Below, piece after piece: positions 16,511-25,236 of a stretch of DNA of 64,000 nt. The notes under the pieces are model-generated. The model saw nothing but the letters and a program-made list of their open reading frames with translations, was not told the DNA's origin and did not search any database. The translations under genes were made by a program, and so were the position numbers. Source of the stretch: VBOC01 sp964512655 (GTDB taxonomy: Bacteria > Bacteroidota > Ignavibacteria > UBA10030 > SZUA-254); the NCBI GenBank assembly GCA_964512655.1, contig CAZEJT010000004.1, positions 124,001-188,000 of the forward strand, given 5' to 3'. Each line of letters begins with the position of its first letter. Positions within the stretch are counted from its first letter, which is position 1.

Positions 16511-17854
16511 TCAGAGCCGGTCGAGAAGGGATTTCAACTCCTTTTGAGCATTCCGCACGATAGCCCCTTCGTCGAGCCCGGTGAATTCGCGCGAACGGTA
16601 AATCCAATTCCCGTCAATCATGACGGAATCGACGTTTTGTGGACCGGCGGAGTAGACGATGGAAGAGTACATGGCATCGTGGCTTGCCCCCGCGCCCGAA
16701 ACCGGATCCCACACCTGCTCCAGGTCGAGGAGGACGACATCCGCCTTCTTCCCGGCCTCGATGCTCCCTATCTCGTGCCCGAGCCCGAGCGCCCTTGCAC
16801 CGTCCATCGTAGCCATCTGAAAAACTCGTTTAGCAGGCATCGCGGTGGGGCCGTGCGCAGGTTTCTGGAGGAGGGATGCGAGGCGCATCTCCTGAAACAT
16901 GTTCAGGTTGTTGTTGCAGGGAGCCCCGTCGGCGCCGAGAGAAACGTTGATCCCTTCGCTCACATAGTGGTGGATGTTAGCGATTCCGGAGCCAAGTTTC
17001 AAGTTCGACGACGGACAGTGGGCGACATTCGCCCTTCTGCTCTTGAGAATCGAGACTTCGCGCGGATTCAAATGAATGCAATGCGCAAGACACGACTTCT
17101 CGGACAATAATCCAAGGCTGTCGAGATACTCGATGTTCTCCATCCTGCATCGCTCCCGCACAGCTTCGATCTCGTGTTTGTTTTCCGACGCGTGGGTATG
17201 GAAAAGGACTCCGTCGGTATGGGCTGCGAGCTCGTATGCCCCTTGCATCAGAGTATCCGTGCACGAGAGGATAAAGCGCGGAGCAACCGCGTATTTGATC
17301 CTTGCGTCGAAGGAGTTATGCCATTTCTCAGACAGGTCCCGCGTGGACGTCATTGCTGATGCCGTCGGCTCTTTCAGGGCCGGGAACGCGTCATTGACAT
17401 CCATCATCGCCTTGCCGGCACATGCGCGGAACCCGCTTTCGCCGATCGCGCGGATCACTTCTTCCTCGTGATTCATGCTCCCCATATCGAGAATGGTCGT
17501 GGTGCCGCTCCTTACAAGCTCCGCAATCCCCAGCATCGCCGAGGCATGCATCGAACGTTCATTGTGGGCAGCCTCGAAGGGAAATATCTTTGCTCGTAGC
17601 CAATCAAGCAGCTCGAGATCATCCGCCATCCCGCGAAAGAGGGTCTGGCACAGGTGCACATGGCTCTGGATAAAGCCCGGGATCGCCACGCACTCGCTCG
17701 CATCGACAATCTCGTCGTCGGGGTATTGTTTCAGCTCCCGCGCCGGAATGATGCCGGAGATCCGGTTTCCCTCGATCAGGATCGCGGCATCGTCAACTAT
17801 TTCACCGTGCGAATTCCCGGTGACGATCTTGTGAGCGTGGATCAGAAAAGACAT
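16511..17854 (-). CDS. Amidohydrolase deaminase, guanine/adenosine-type (ATZ/TRZ family)
   Basis: The 447-residue cytoplasmic enzyme belongs to the COG0402 deaminases, which include guanine, 8-oxoguanine, 5'-deoxyadenosine and S-adenosylhomocysteine deaminases. Metal and catalytic motifs are SHVHLCQ (His65, His67), HTHASENKHEIE near 205, LAHCIHLN near 233 and SLGADGAPCNN near 305. It is the first gene of the purine block and is seven bases from xdhA. In that position guanine deamination to xanthine is the best inference, but family relatives act on other purine derivatives, so the substrate is not proven. No convincing promoter was found in the 186 nt upstream. Confidence 0.8.
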   Translation of the reverse strand: MSFLIHAHKIVTGNSHGEIVDDAAILIEGNRISGIIPARELKQYPDDEIVDASECVAIPGFIQSHVHLCQTLFRGMADDLELLDWLRAKIFPFEAAHNERSMHASAMLGIAELVRSGTTTILDMGSMNHEEEVIRAIGESGFRACAGKAMMDVNDAFPALKEPTASAMTSTRDLSEKWHNSFDARIKYAVAPRFILSCTDTLMQGAYELAAHTDGVLFHTHASENKHEIEAVRERCRMENIEYLDSLGLLSEKSCLAHCIHLNPREVSILKSRRANVAHCPSSNLKLGSGIANIHHYVSEGINVSLGADGAPCNNNLNMFQEMRLASLLQKPAHGPTAMPAKRVFQMATMDGARALGLGHEIGSIEAGKKADVVLLDLEQVWDPVSGAGASHDAMYSSIVYSAGPQNVDSVMIDGNWIYRSREFTGLDEGAIVRNAQKELKSLLDRL

Positions 17855-18040
17855 TCTTGTCTTGTTCTTAGCGTGCTGGGGCTCTCATCGTCGCGGCTAT
17901 CTCTGTTCTGCTGCCTGGCGGGAGAATCCAAGTACCAATTGTTGCCTTGACAATCCCGGTTGCATTAATTAAATTCGGCTACGTTTGGGGGGGATCCACG
18001 CTGATTGTCCATTGTATGACAGCTTCCGCGCCAGAGAGGG

Positions 18041-18340
18041 TTAATCCGCAGAGGAAAGGATCTTCATCGACCTTCTTATGGTCTTTTCATCAACGAGCCG
18101 ATCCGTGACAAACTTGTGTAGAATGCTTGAGATCAATGTTTGATATGGGATGCCCTCTTCACGCGATCGCTTTTTCAACTGCTCGAGGACGGCCTCTGAG
18201 ATGCGAATGTTGATGTTCCTGCTCTTGCGCACCCGGTCGAGTAATCGCTCAATTCGTTGCCGTTCCTTCTTGGAGACCGGCCGGTATAATTCGGAAGCCC
18301 GCTCAATTCCCCGTTCTGACTTGTCCAATTTGGTTTTCAT
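18041..18340 (-). CDS. Ribbon-helix-helix antitoxin-like protein (CopG/BrnA type), apparently solitary
   Basis: I start at the ATG at 18340 because it has a strong ribosome site (GGAGAGAAGGAAGT) and a promoter 35-63 nt upstream; a longer in-frame reading to 18601 runs through that promoter and is rejected. The 99-residue protein has a basic N-terminus and a C-terminal ribbon-helix-helix (NINIRISEAVLEQLKKRS, then IPYQTLISSILHKFVTDRL), as in antitoxins that bind their own promoter. Such genes normally follow or precede a BrnT/RelE-type toxin. None is visible: upstream is promoter DNA and downstream is the purine block. It may be a remnant or a stand-alone regulator. Confidence 0.75.
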   Translation of the reverse strand: MKTKLDKSERGIERASELYRPVSKKERQRIERLLDRVRKSRNINIRISEAVLEQLKKRSREEGIPYQTLISSILHKFVTDRLVDEKTIRRSMKILSSAD

Positions 18341-18374
18341 ACTTCCTTCTCTCCGTATAGTTTCTGGAACTTCC

Positions 18375-18403
18375 AATGTATCACATAGTATATACAATGT
18401 CAA
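18375..18403 (-). promoter_or_regulatory. Strong sigma-70 promoter with overlapping operator-like palindrome
   Basis: Minus-strand TTGACA (18398-18403), 17-bp spacer, TACATT (18375-18380). The spacer holds TGTAT/ATACA inverted half-sites (18377-18396), the layout expected for RHH autorepression. The predicted start site is about 28 nt from the antitoxin ATG. Confidence 0.75.
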
Positions 18404-18518
18404 GAATTCCGCAATTGCTATCACGTGGTGGATTCGGCGCGCTTTTGGATTACCCGGTTGCGTAACACCACCCGTTTGTCCAAAGGCCTCCGGGGACACA
18501 TGGAGGGAATCGATCACC

Positions 18519-18899
18519 ATGAATCGGCTGATAAGAGTATTGCTCACCAGTTTCTGCCTTCTATCCATCACCTGTGCGCCGACGCCAATCCCGCGAGACA
18601 AACGGGCATTTATCGGAACCTGGAAATCAACTTCAGGGTTTTCTATTCGTATAAAGTCGGACGGGACCGCGGATCTGATGCAGAATCTGAGTCAGAACGA
18701 TCCGGATTACGATAAGCTCTGTATTCCGGTCGGTCCAGGCACCATCAAGGATCTGCAGATAAAGTTCGAGAAACCCAATTTGCTCAAGGTCGCGAAATCA
18801 GTGACCTATGCCAAGGTGTACAGGATCGACGAGGAGCCGCACCATGGCAACGGATTCAGTCAGATCGTGTTGAACGGAGTCACGTTGATCAAGCAATGA
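18519..18899 (+). CDS. Small exported protein, possible lipoprotein, unknown function
   Basis: The ATG at 18519 has GGAGGG 11 nt upstream and gives a 126-residue protein with a signal sequence (MNRLIRVLLTSFCLLSITC). The residue before Cys19 is Thr, so the lipobox is not ideal. The mature part (FIGTWKSTSGFSIRIKSDGTADLM) looks like a small beta-barrel or lipocalin-like fold in which a GTW motif starts the first strand, but I do not recognise a family. Its stop overlaps the next ATG by ATGA, so it is co-translated with the cysteine-synthase-like gene. Confidence 0.75.
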   Translation: MNRLIRVLLTSFCLLSITCAPTPIPRDKRAFIGTWKSTSGFSIRIKSDGTADLMQNLSQNDPDYDKLCIPVGPGTIKDLQIKFEKPNLLKVAKSVTYAKVYRIDEEPHHGNGFSQIVLNGVTLIKQ

Positions 18900-19858
18900 G
18901 CGCTGTGTCCTATCCGTTAGATACAAGAGCGAGTGTTGCCCCGGGTGTCCTTGAGGCGATAGGAAACACCCCCCTCGTCGAGCTTCGCAGAGTTGTTCCG
19001 CCTGAGTCAGGAAGGGTGCTTGTCAAGCTGGAGTATGCAAACCCGACAGGGTGCATGAAGGACCGCATGGCGAAGGGATTGGTCGAACGCGCGGAATCCA
19101 CCGGACGAATCAAGCCCGGCGATACGATCGTTGAATACACGGCCGGAAGTACGGGCGTGTCGCTTGCCCTCATCTGCGCCGCAAAGGGTTACGGGCTGCA
19201 TGCGGTGTATTCGGATGCTTTCAGTGACGAGAAGCGGCGCACCATGCAGGCGTTCGGCGCACAGGTGACCGACATCGCAAGCGATCGCAAGATGATCAAC
19301 GAGAAGCTCTTTAGGGAGATGATCGAGACCGCCCGGAAACTCAGCAATCAGCCGCGCCATTGGTGGTCGGATCAACTGAACAATGTGGACGGAATCGCAG
19401 GGTACCATCCGCTCGGCGAGGAGATCTGGAATCAGACACACGGAACCCTTACGGCATTCGTCCAATCGGTGGGAAGCGCGCATTCCATTACCGGAGTATC
19501 TGCCGCGCTCAAGCGGCATAAACCTGATACGCGGGTTGTCGCGGTTGAACCCGCTGAATCTGCCGTTCTTTCCGGCCATGCATCGGGGGCCCACCAGATC
19601 GAGGGAATCGGTGTCGGATTTGTCCCTCCTCTGTGGGATCCCCATCTTCCAAACGAGATCATGACAGTGAGCACGGCTGAATCAAAAGACATGGCGAGGC
19701 GCCTCGCCCGCGAAGAGGGGTTGTTCGCGGGAACCTCGTCGGGCACGAATGTCGTGGCCGCCACCCGGCTTGCCCGGCGACTGGGCCCCGGAGCTATAGT
19801 GGTCACGCTCTTGATTGATTCCGGGCTGAAATACGTGAGCACCGATGTATTCAGATGA
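18896..19858 (+). CDS. Cysteine-synthase-family PLP enzyme
   Basis: The 320-residue protein is a fold-type II PLP enzyme. It has GNTPLVELRRVVP near 22, the PLP lysine in NPTGCMKDRMA near 49-59, the substrate loop YTAGSTGVSLA near 80, and FAGTSSGTNVVAA near 280. CysK usually has NPxxSxKDR; the Cys in place of Ser and the 320-residue length leave the exact substrate open between O-acetylserine sulfhydrylase, cystathionine beta-synthase-like and related enzymes. It lacks a C-terminal CBS domain. It is translationally coupled to a small exported protein upstream. Confidence 0.82.
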   Translation: MSAVSYPLDTRASVAPGVLEAIGNTPLVELRRVVPPESGRVLVKLEYANPTGCMKDRMAKGLVERAESTGRIKPGDTIVEYTAGSTGVSLALICAAKGYGLHAVYSDAFSDEKRRTMQAFGAQVTDIASDRKMINEKLFREMIETARKLSNQPRHWWSDQLNNVDGIAGYHPLGEEIWNQTHGTLTAFVQSVGSAHSITGVSAALKRHKPDTRVVAVEPAESAVLSGHASGAHQIEGIGVGFVPPLWDPHLPNEIMTVSTAESKDMARRLAREEGLFAGTSSGTNVVAATRLARRLGPGAIVVTLLIDSGLKYVSTDVFR

Positions 19859-19876
19859 GATAAAGGGACAATCTTC

Positions 19877-20380
19877 ATGACAATTCAGATATACCTCAGC
19901 ATATTCTCAACAACGGCAATCGTTTGCGCCGGTATCTTTGCGGGGGTCCAGCTTCGCCAGCTCTATCGACAACGCTCGCGGGAAGCGGCGATGCAATTGC
20001 TGCGCTCATTCGAAACTCCAGCATTCACCCATGCGGTGGACATCGTCTTCGACATTCCCGAGGGGTTATCGAAGAAAGAGATCGAGGATCGGCTTGGCGA
20101 CAGCATTAAGAATGTTTTGGTGCTGTTTGGGACGTTTGAAAGCCTGGGGATCCTGGTGTTTCACCGGGAGATCAAGATGGAAATGGCGGATGATTTCTTC
20201 AGCGGGATTATCCTCCTCACCTGGAAGAAATTCAGGAACTACATCCTGGAGATGCGGAAGATCGGCAAGCGCGATACCTATTACGAGTGGGCGCAGTGGC
20301 TCGCCGAGCAGTTTGAAAAGAGGGAATCAAAAACGCCCCCGGTGCCGGCGTACATCGCGCATCGGGATTGGAAGGAATGA
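19877..20380 (+). CDS. Membrane-anchored DUF4760-like protein
   Basis: The 167-residue protein has one N-terminal membrane helix (IYLSIFSTTAIVCAGIFAGV) and then a soluble helical domain with LRQLYRQRSREAAMQLLRSF and the NVLVLFGTFESLGILVFHREI segment. This layout matches small DUF4760-type proteins of unknown role. It lies 18 nt after the cysteine-synthase-like gene, with an AAGGGA ribosome site, so it is probably in the same transcript. Confidence 0.65.
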   Translation: MTIQIYLSIFSTTAIVCAGIFAGVQLRQLYRQRSREAAMQLLRSFETPAFTHAVDIVFDIPEGLSKKEIEDRLGDSIKNVLVLFGTFESLGILVFHREIKMEMADDFFSGIILLTWKKFRNYILEMRKIGKRDTYYEWAQWLAEQFEKRESKTPPVPAYIAHRDWKE

Positions 20381-20387
20381 GCGGCCT

Positions 20388-20732
20388 GTGGTCGAAGTAG
20401 CAACAGTCAGGAAGCTTGCGCTCTCTCTCCCCGGGTCGGAGGAGCAACCGCATTTCCACCTCGCCTCGTTCAGGGTAAAGAACAGGATATTCGCCACGCT
20501 CTGGGTCAAAGAGAACAGGGCGATGTTAAAGCTTTCCCTGGTGGATCAATCGGTATTTTGCTCTTACGACAGGACTGCCTTCTACCCCGTGCCGGGCGGG
20601 TGGGGCGCCCGGGGGGCGACCTTTGTGGAGCTGAGATTAGTCAGGAAGGATATGTTCAGGGACGCGCTGACGACCGCCTACAAGGGAGTCGTCTCCAGGA
20701 CGAAGAAGGGCACAGCGCGGGGGAAAAATTAA
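20388..20732 (+). CDS. MmcQ/YjbR family protein
   Basis: The 114-residue protein begins at a GTG (20388) eleven bases after GGAAGGA; no in-frame ATG is available between the upstream stop and the conserved core. Core motifs are VRKLALSLPGSEEQPHF, FRVKNRIFATLW and the C-terminal ELRLVRKDMFRDALTTAYKGV, as in MmcQ/YjbR CyaY-like fold proteins, which are proposed to bind DNA. It begins seven bases after the previous gene ends and overlaps the convergent gene by 4 nt. Confidence 0.8.
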   Translation: MVEVATVRKLALSLPGSEEQPHFHLASFRVKNRIFATLWVKENRAMLKLSLVDQSVFCSYDRTAFYPVPGGWGARGATFVELRLVRKDMFRDALTTAYKGVVSRTKKGTARGKN

Positions 20733-21169
20733 CTTCGATACACCTTTTGCACATGCTTGATTGAATTGACGATCATCTTGCCGAGGACGTCAATGCTGAC
20801 ATCCTGAAGAGATTTGATGTAGATACACCCCTTTCCTGTTTTGTGCTTCCCGAATTTCTGCAGCAACTCCTCCCTCTTATCAAAGTGCGCTGAGAGGTAG
20901 AGCACGATGGCAGCAGCCCTCGGCGAGAACCCCACGAGCGGCATGTCGCCCTCCCGGCCACTTTCATACGTATAGTGGTAACTGCCAAACCCGACGATGC
21001 TCGGGCCCCACATCTTCGGCTCCAGTCCGGTCTGTTTCTGAATTAATTCTACGATCTTGAAGCTGTCATTCCGCTGGGTTTCATCCTTTACCTTTTTGAT
21101 GAAATCGGTGACGCTCTTCGATGTTTCAACCGTCTTGTTTCCTTTTGCCGCGCTCTTCTGTTTGGTCAT
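20729..21169 (-). CDS. DUF1801 (YdhG-like) protein
   Basis: The 146-residue protein carries a Lys-rich N-terminus and then the DUF1801 pattern: KVKDETQRNDSFKIVELIQ, PKMWGPSIVGFGSYHY, PLVGFSPRAAAIVLYL and KGCIYIKSLQDVS. These small CyaY-fold-related proteins have no established function. It is transcribed towards the MmcQ gene with a 4-nt tail-to-tail overlap and no shared terminator that I can see. Confidence 0.85.
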   Translation of the reverse strand: MTKQKSAAKGNKTVETSKSVTDFIKKVKDETQRNDSFKIVELIQKQTGLEPKMWGPSIVGFGSYHYTYESGREGDMPLVGFSPRAAAIVLYLSAHFDKREELLQKFGKHKTGKGCIYIKSLQDVSIDVLGKMIVNSIKHVQKVYRS

Positions 21170-21253
21170 TGTTGATCGTGGAGTGCCGGAGTGTTGGGTC
21201 GATTAGGATGCTTACGGTAGCAAATCGACAGGCCATTTCAAAATCGGGCGCCG

Positions 21254-22840
21254 TCAATTCTCAGTTGTGTCCGGGACGGCTTCATAGATCGCCCCGTCGT
21301 CCTCCTTCGCCCGGCAATGCAACGGAACATACTTTTCTACCTCATCGACCGTCGGAAGCACGAACCACCGCGGGGTGCGGTTGAAAAGGACCAGTAACGC
21401 GGAGCTGTCTTTTATGTCGGCAGCCATGGACTTCATTTCCGAATCGAAGGACTGATTTTCCCGCTGGGTGGCATTTGTGACCTTCAGCGGAACGCGGTAT
21501 GTGATCCTTCCCGTATAGAGGGCGATCGGCAGCATCAGGTTCGTATAGACCGTAATATCGGGAGGGATCGACCGCGATCTCTCGATAAGCCGGGACTCGC
21601 GGTACGCCCTGCTCGCATACCCCTGTGCGTCCCCGCTCACCTTGACTGCATATTCCATCCCGGATACGATCACCAGAAATGCGACGCCAAATGCGGCGAA
21701 CAAAAGCGGAATGCGAACCGCCGGATTCTCCGATCGGATCGCCCACCAATACCCGGAAACGGTCCCGAGAAGGAGCGCGAGGACACGGAGCGGCATCAGC
21801 ATGCGGGAGCTGTCGCGGAATAAGTCGGCCTGGAAGAACACTGCCGAGATGATGAGAAACACCAGGTACACAACCATGTACGTCCACAGGAGAGTCAGGC
21901 GCCTATATTCAGCCGGTGAATTGTACTTCGCCGCGTTCCTTGTCCAAAACAACAATACCAGCAAGAACGCCGGCGGCAGGAGGAACATCCACCAGGCGTC
22001 TGCGATCTTCCACTGGATAAACCATGCGGCGCACGCGTTGAGTATGCCCCCGATTTCCTGAGGTCCCAGAAATCCGTGGACATCGAACCTGCGCCCCATC
22101 GGTGTCTCGTACTGAAGGTTTCGGATCATCCAACAAACGGGCAGGGACGCGCTGATGAGTCCGAAGATGATCGCGCTTCGGATTCTTCGCGCCGCGTCCC
22201 CGGAATCAAGAAGGAGGAGGCTCAGCGTGCCAGCTGCAATCGCCGCTATCCCGGCATATCGGGTGACTCCGGCAAGGGCTGTGAGAGAGGCGGCGAGGAC
22301 GAGATGACGCTGTCTCCCGCCCTCAAGATACCGAGCCAGGAAAAGCAGCGAAGGGAAGAGAAGGCAGAGAAACGTCCCTTCTGACAGGGCGATACTCTGG
22401 TAGGCAATCAGGTCGACAGCGCCGATTGCGATGGAGGAACAAAGAAGGGCAGCGGTAAGGGACTTTCCCGAAAACTCGTACGCAACCCAACCGATCCATA
22501 ACACGTTCACCGCAGACATGCCCGCCTGAACCCATCGTGCCGCTTCCACCGGATCGGCCCCGAAAAGACTGCCGGCCGCGAGGAGGGCCGGATAGAGCGG
22601 AGGAAAGAGCACGACGGGACTCCCTCCCATGCTCCACCCCTGGCCCTGCAGAAGGCCTCTCGCCATCATGACATACATGACGGAGTCGGGATAGATCCCG
22701 ATCCCGTGAGGGGTGGCGCCCAGGATCACCGCAGCGGCGCAGACCGCAGGCAAAATCAGAACCCAGGCGTGCTTGATCGGGCCGTTCTGATACCGAGCGA
22801 GGCGTCCCTGTCGCGCCGGTACGGGTGTCTCCCTGGTCAA
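21254..22840 (-). CDS. GT39-type polytopic membrane protein (ArnT/PMT-like glycosyltransferase)
   Basis: The 528-residue protein has about eleven hydrophobic helices after a short basic N-terminus. The first loop contains GIGIYPDSVMYVMMARGLLQGQG, similar to the acidic catalytic loop of dolichyl-phosphate-mannose and ArnT-type transferases, and a C-terminal soluble tail follows. The acceptor and donor sugar are unknown. The start is TTG (22838-22840), six bases after the TonB receptor stop, with no ATG before the first helix and no Shine-Dalgarno. It is likely the last gene of the receptor transcript. Confidence 0.65.
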   Translation of the reverse strand: MTRETPVPARQGRLARYQNGPIKHAWVLILPAVCAAAVILGATPHGIGIYPDSVMYVMMARGLLQGQGWSMGGSPVVLFPPLYPALLAAGSLFGADPVEAARWVQAGMSAVNVLWIGWVAYEFSGKSLTAALLCSSIAIGAVDLIAYQSIALSEGTFLCLLFPSLLFLARYLEGGRQRHLVLAASLTALAGVTRYAGIAAIAAGTLSLLLLDSGDAARRIRSAIIFGLISASLPVCWMIRNLQYETPMGRRFDVHGFLGPQEIGGILNACAAWFIQWKIADAWWMFLLPPAFLLVLLFWTRNAAKYNSPAEYRRLTLLWTYMVVYLVFLIISAVFFQADLFRDSSRMLMPLRVLALLLGTVSGYWWAIRSENPAVRIPLLFAAFGVAFLVIVSGMEYAVKVSGDAQGYASRAYRESRLIERSRSIPPDITVYTNLMLPIALYTGRITYRVPLKVTNATQRENQSFDSEMKSMAADIKDSSALLVLFNRTPRWFVLPTVDEVEKYVPLHCRAKEDDGAIYEAVPDTTEN

Positions 22841-22846
22841 GGGATG

Positions 22847-25198
22847 CTACATGTTGAGTTGAATCATCGCGCGGATGGCCAGAGGGGTTCCAGGTGTGAA
22901 ATCAAGCTCATCAACGGGACGGGGTTCACTTCGAAGCCGGGACTCGGTTTCGAATTGCGCCTCGTTCCACTCCGTGTTGAAAAGGTTTTCGGCAATCAAC
23001 GAGAGTTTCACACCTTGAAATGAGTAGCCAACACCGGCATCGAAAACCGTATATCCGTGGGCCCGGACGGAGTTGTCTTCTATCGCAGGCCTTTCGCTCA
23101 TATGCCTGTAGCGGAAGGTTCCCTCAAGTCCATCGGATCTTCGGGCAGTGAGGCCTCCCGTGGATGTGAAATCCGGCGCCAGAGGAATGAAATTTTCTCC
23201 GTCCGGCAAATCGGTGAACCTCCCCTTTGAGACCGTCAGGTCAACATCTCCCCACAACCAGGAAAGGAGTTGGACGCGGCCGCCGAGGTCGATGCCGATC
23301 CTTCGAGTCCTTCCTTTCTCCTCAGTCGTTCCGTCATCGCCGGAATACGTGAGCTCATGTTCAAGGTCGAGCCCCCAAAATGAAGCGCTGGCGCTGAAGC
23401 GGGGGCCAGGCGTATAGCGGGCGCCGAATTCGGCGCCTAACGCCCTCGGAAGCGTTTCGGCTCCGCGAGAGGCGAGCACGCCTCTGCCGTCGTTCGAATG
23501 AAATCCGCTCCCGGCATTAAGATAGAGATCGAGCGACCTTTCAGGCGTGACGATTAAGTCAAATTTCGGACTCACGATATTCTGTCGAACTACGCCGGAG
23601 ATGTCATCGAGAGTCCAATGAGGGAGGAGGTCGTTCACATCGAATATGAAATAGTCATCCCTCGCCCCCAGCTGGAGCCGGACGGACTCCCCGAGCCGGA
23701 CGTCCTGCTGAAGATAGAGCGCAAGGCTCGTTTCCCGGATGTCATCGTTCGCCTTTGCATTCACCCGTACTCGCCGCTCCACATGCCACAGCTGATTGTT
23801 TATGCCGTCCGTCCGAATCGCTCCGCCGAGGAGGGTAGTGAGATTAGGGTTTCCGAAAAGGCGCCCAATCGTATACTCCGACCTGCCGCCCAGGAGAACT
23901 CTGTCGTCGTCCTGTTCGATCTCGTCGCCGTGGATGAAATCGGCCTTGAAAAACGTGAAATCGGAAAAGAGTTTGAAATGGTATTTCGATGCGAATGCCT
24001 GGGATATGAATTTGTTTGCTCCGGCATTTTCGGAATAGACAATATTCAAGTTGTGCCTGAAGGTTTCGCCGCCTTCCGAAGGATCGATCGATCCGTATCT
24101 CCCGATGAGGCCCTCGGCGACCGCCCGCTCCGGTATTTGACCTGAAGCGTTCCAGTTCGAGCTGAATCCCGACGCCCAAACCGAAAGTGATTGATCCTCC
24201 CCGAAAAAAGTCCTGACTTTGCCGAACAAATTTATGCGCTTGAAATCCTGCTTGTTATCGAAGTAGCTGTCATTGTGCAGGAGCTCGCCGGCTACATATC
24301 CGGTGGTCGCATCCGATCGGAAGGGGAGTCTCCCGGTGCCCGTGAGCCGGACCAAGCCAAAAAAACCCGATTCGATGCGAACCGAGCTCTGGTCAACCTC
24401 ATCCAGAGTGTTGAATTTGACCGTGCCCGCTGTGCCGAAATCTCCCGACTGAACGAAATACGGCCCCTTCTGGACGTCCATTCCCTGAAGCACCTCGGGA
24501 ATCGTAAAATGCAGGTCGGCGTATCCCTGTCCGTGGCCGTGGCTGACCATGTTCACCGGGACACCGTCAACCGAAACATTCACGTCTGTTCCGTGATCGC
24601 AATCGAAGCCGCGGATAAAGATCTGCTCTGCTTTCCCTCCGCCGGCATGCTGCGCGATGAAAAGCCCCGGCACCATGCGGAGAAGATCCTGTGTGGAAAG
24701 TCTCGGGCGGAGTGCGAAATCGGCGCCTTGAATTTGCTTCGACGAAACAGCGGAGACCGGCTGATCCGAACTGACCACCACTTCTGCTTCGCTCGCGGGA
24801 GCTTCCTCCAATTCGAAATCAATGGTGACCGTCTTTCCGGCTTCGACTGTAATATCTTTCGAGGCATTCTTGAACCCCACTCCGCCCGCCTTCAGTCGAA
24901 TTTTCCCCACGGAGACCCGGCGAAGCGTGTATGCCCCGTCGGGCCCCGAGGATGTCCCGCTGCGGGTTCCCTCGATGACAACGTTGGCAAATGGAACGGG
25001 CATGGAGGAGCCTGACACAATCACACGACCGGTGATTGTACCCGGGGCTTCCTGTGCATGAAGGGACCGGCAGTCCCCGAGGATGAATGTGGCGAGGACC
25101 ACAACGGTCTGTATCAGACTCCTGGGGTAACGCACGGCGATGACAATCGAGAGATTAGACATCGTAATGACAAAAGCGGCTCGAAGACACCCCTCCAC
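22847..25198 (-). CDS. TonB-dependent outer-membrane receptor with carboxypeptidase-regulatory-like N-domain
   Basis: The protein has a signal peptide, an N-terminal carboxypeptidase-regulatory-like domain (GTITGRVIVSGSSMPVPFANV), a plug (QDLLRMVPGLFIAQH, GKAEQIFIRGFDCDHGTDV, VDGVPVNMVSHGHGQGYADLHF) and a large barrel ending FNTEWNEAQFE and RAMIQLNM. The final residue is not aromatic in the usual position. It takes up an unidentified ligand with energy from TonB. The longest start is GTG at 25198; the ATG at 25162 gives a cleaner signal peptide and may be correct. It lies downstream of an ECF/anti-sigma pair and a second barrel, which suggests regulated uptake. Confidence 0.9.
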   Translation of the reverse strand: MEGCLRAAFVITMSNLSIVIAVRYPRSLIQTVVVLATFILGDCRSLHAQEAPGTITGRVIVSGSSMPVPFANVVIEGTRSGTSSGPDGAYTLRRVSVGKIRLKAGGVGFKNASKDITVEAGKTVTIDFELEEAPASEAEVVVSSDQPVSAVSSKQIQGADFALRPRLSTQDLLRMVPGLFIAQHAGGGKAEQIFIRGFDCDHGTDVNVSVDGVPVNMVSHGHGQGYADLHFTIPEVLQGMDVQKGPYFVQSGDFGTAGTVKFNTLDEVDQSSVRIESGFFGLVRLTGTGRLPFRSDATTGYVAGELLHNDSYFDNKQDFKRINLFGKVRTFFGEDQSLSVWASGFSSNWNASGQIPERAVAEGLIGRYGSIDPSEGGETFRHNLNIVYSENAGANKFISQAFASKYHFKLFSDFTFFKADFIHGDEIEQDDDRVLLGGRSEYTIGRLFGNPNLTTLLGGAIRTDGINNQLWHVERRVRVNAKANDDIRETSLALYLQQDVRLGESVRLQLGARDDYFIFDVNDLLPHWTLDDISGVVRQNIVSPKFDLIVTPERSLDLYLNAGSGFHSNDGRGVLASRGAETLPRALGAEFGARYTPGPRFSASASFWGLDLEHELTYSGDDGTTEEKGRTRRIGIDLGGRVQLLSWLWGDVDLTVSKGRFTDLPDGENFIPLAPDFTSTGGLTARRSDGLEGTFRYRHMSERPAIEDNSVRAHGYTVFDAGVGYSFQGVKLSLIAENLFNTEWNEAQFETESRLRSEPRPVDELDFTPGTPLAIRAMIQLNM

Positions 25199-25236
25199 GG
25201 ATGATACGAGATGCCCCGCGGATCGGATCGATTCGG

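Noticed and set aside
17855..18040. TTGTCA-17-TGGATT as promoter of the purine block
   Set aside because: The -10 box lacks the conserved A at position 2 and matches consensus at only three of six bases.
18341..18601. N-terminal extension of the antitoxin-like gene
   Set aside because: The extension runs across the promoter at 18375-18403, and a better ribosome site precedes the ATG at 18340.
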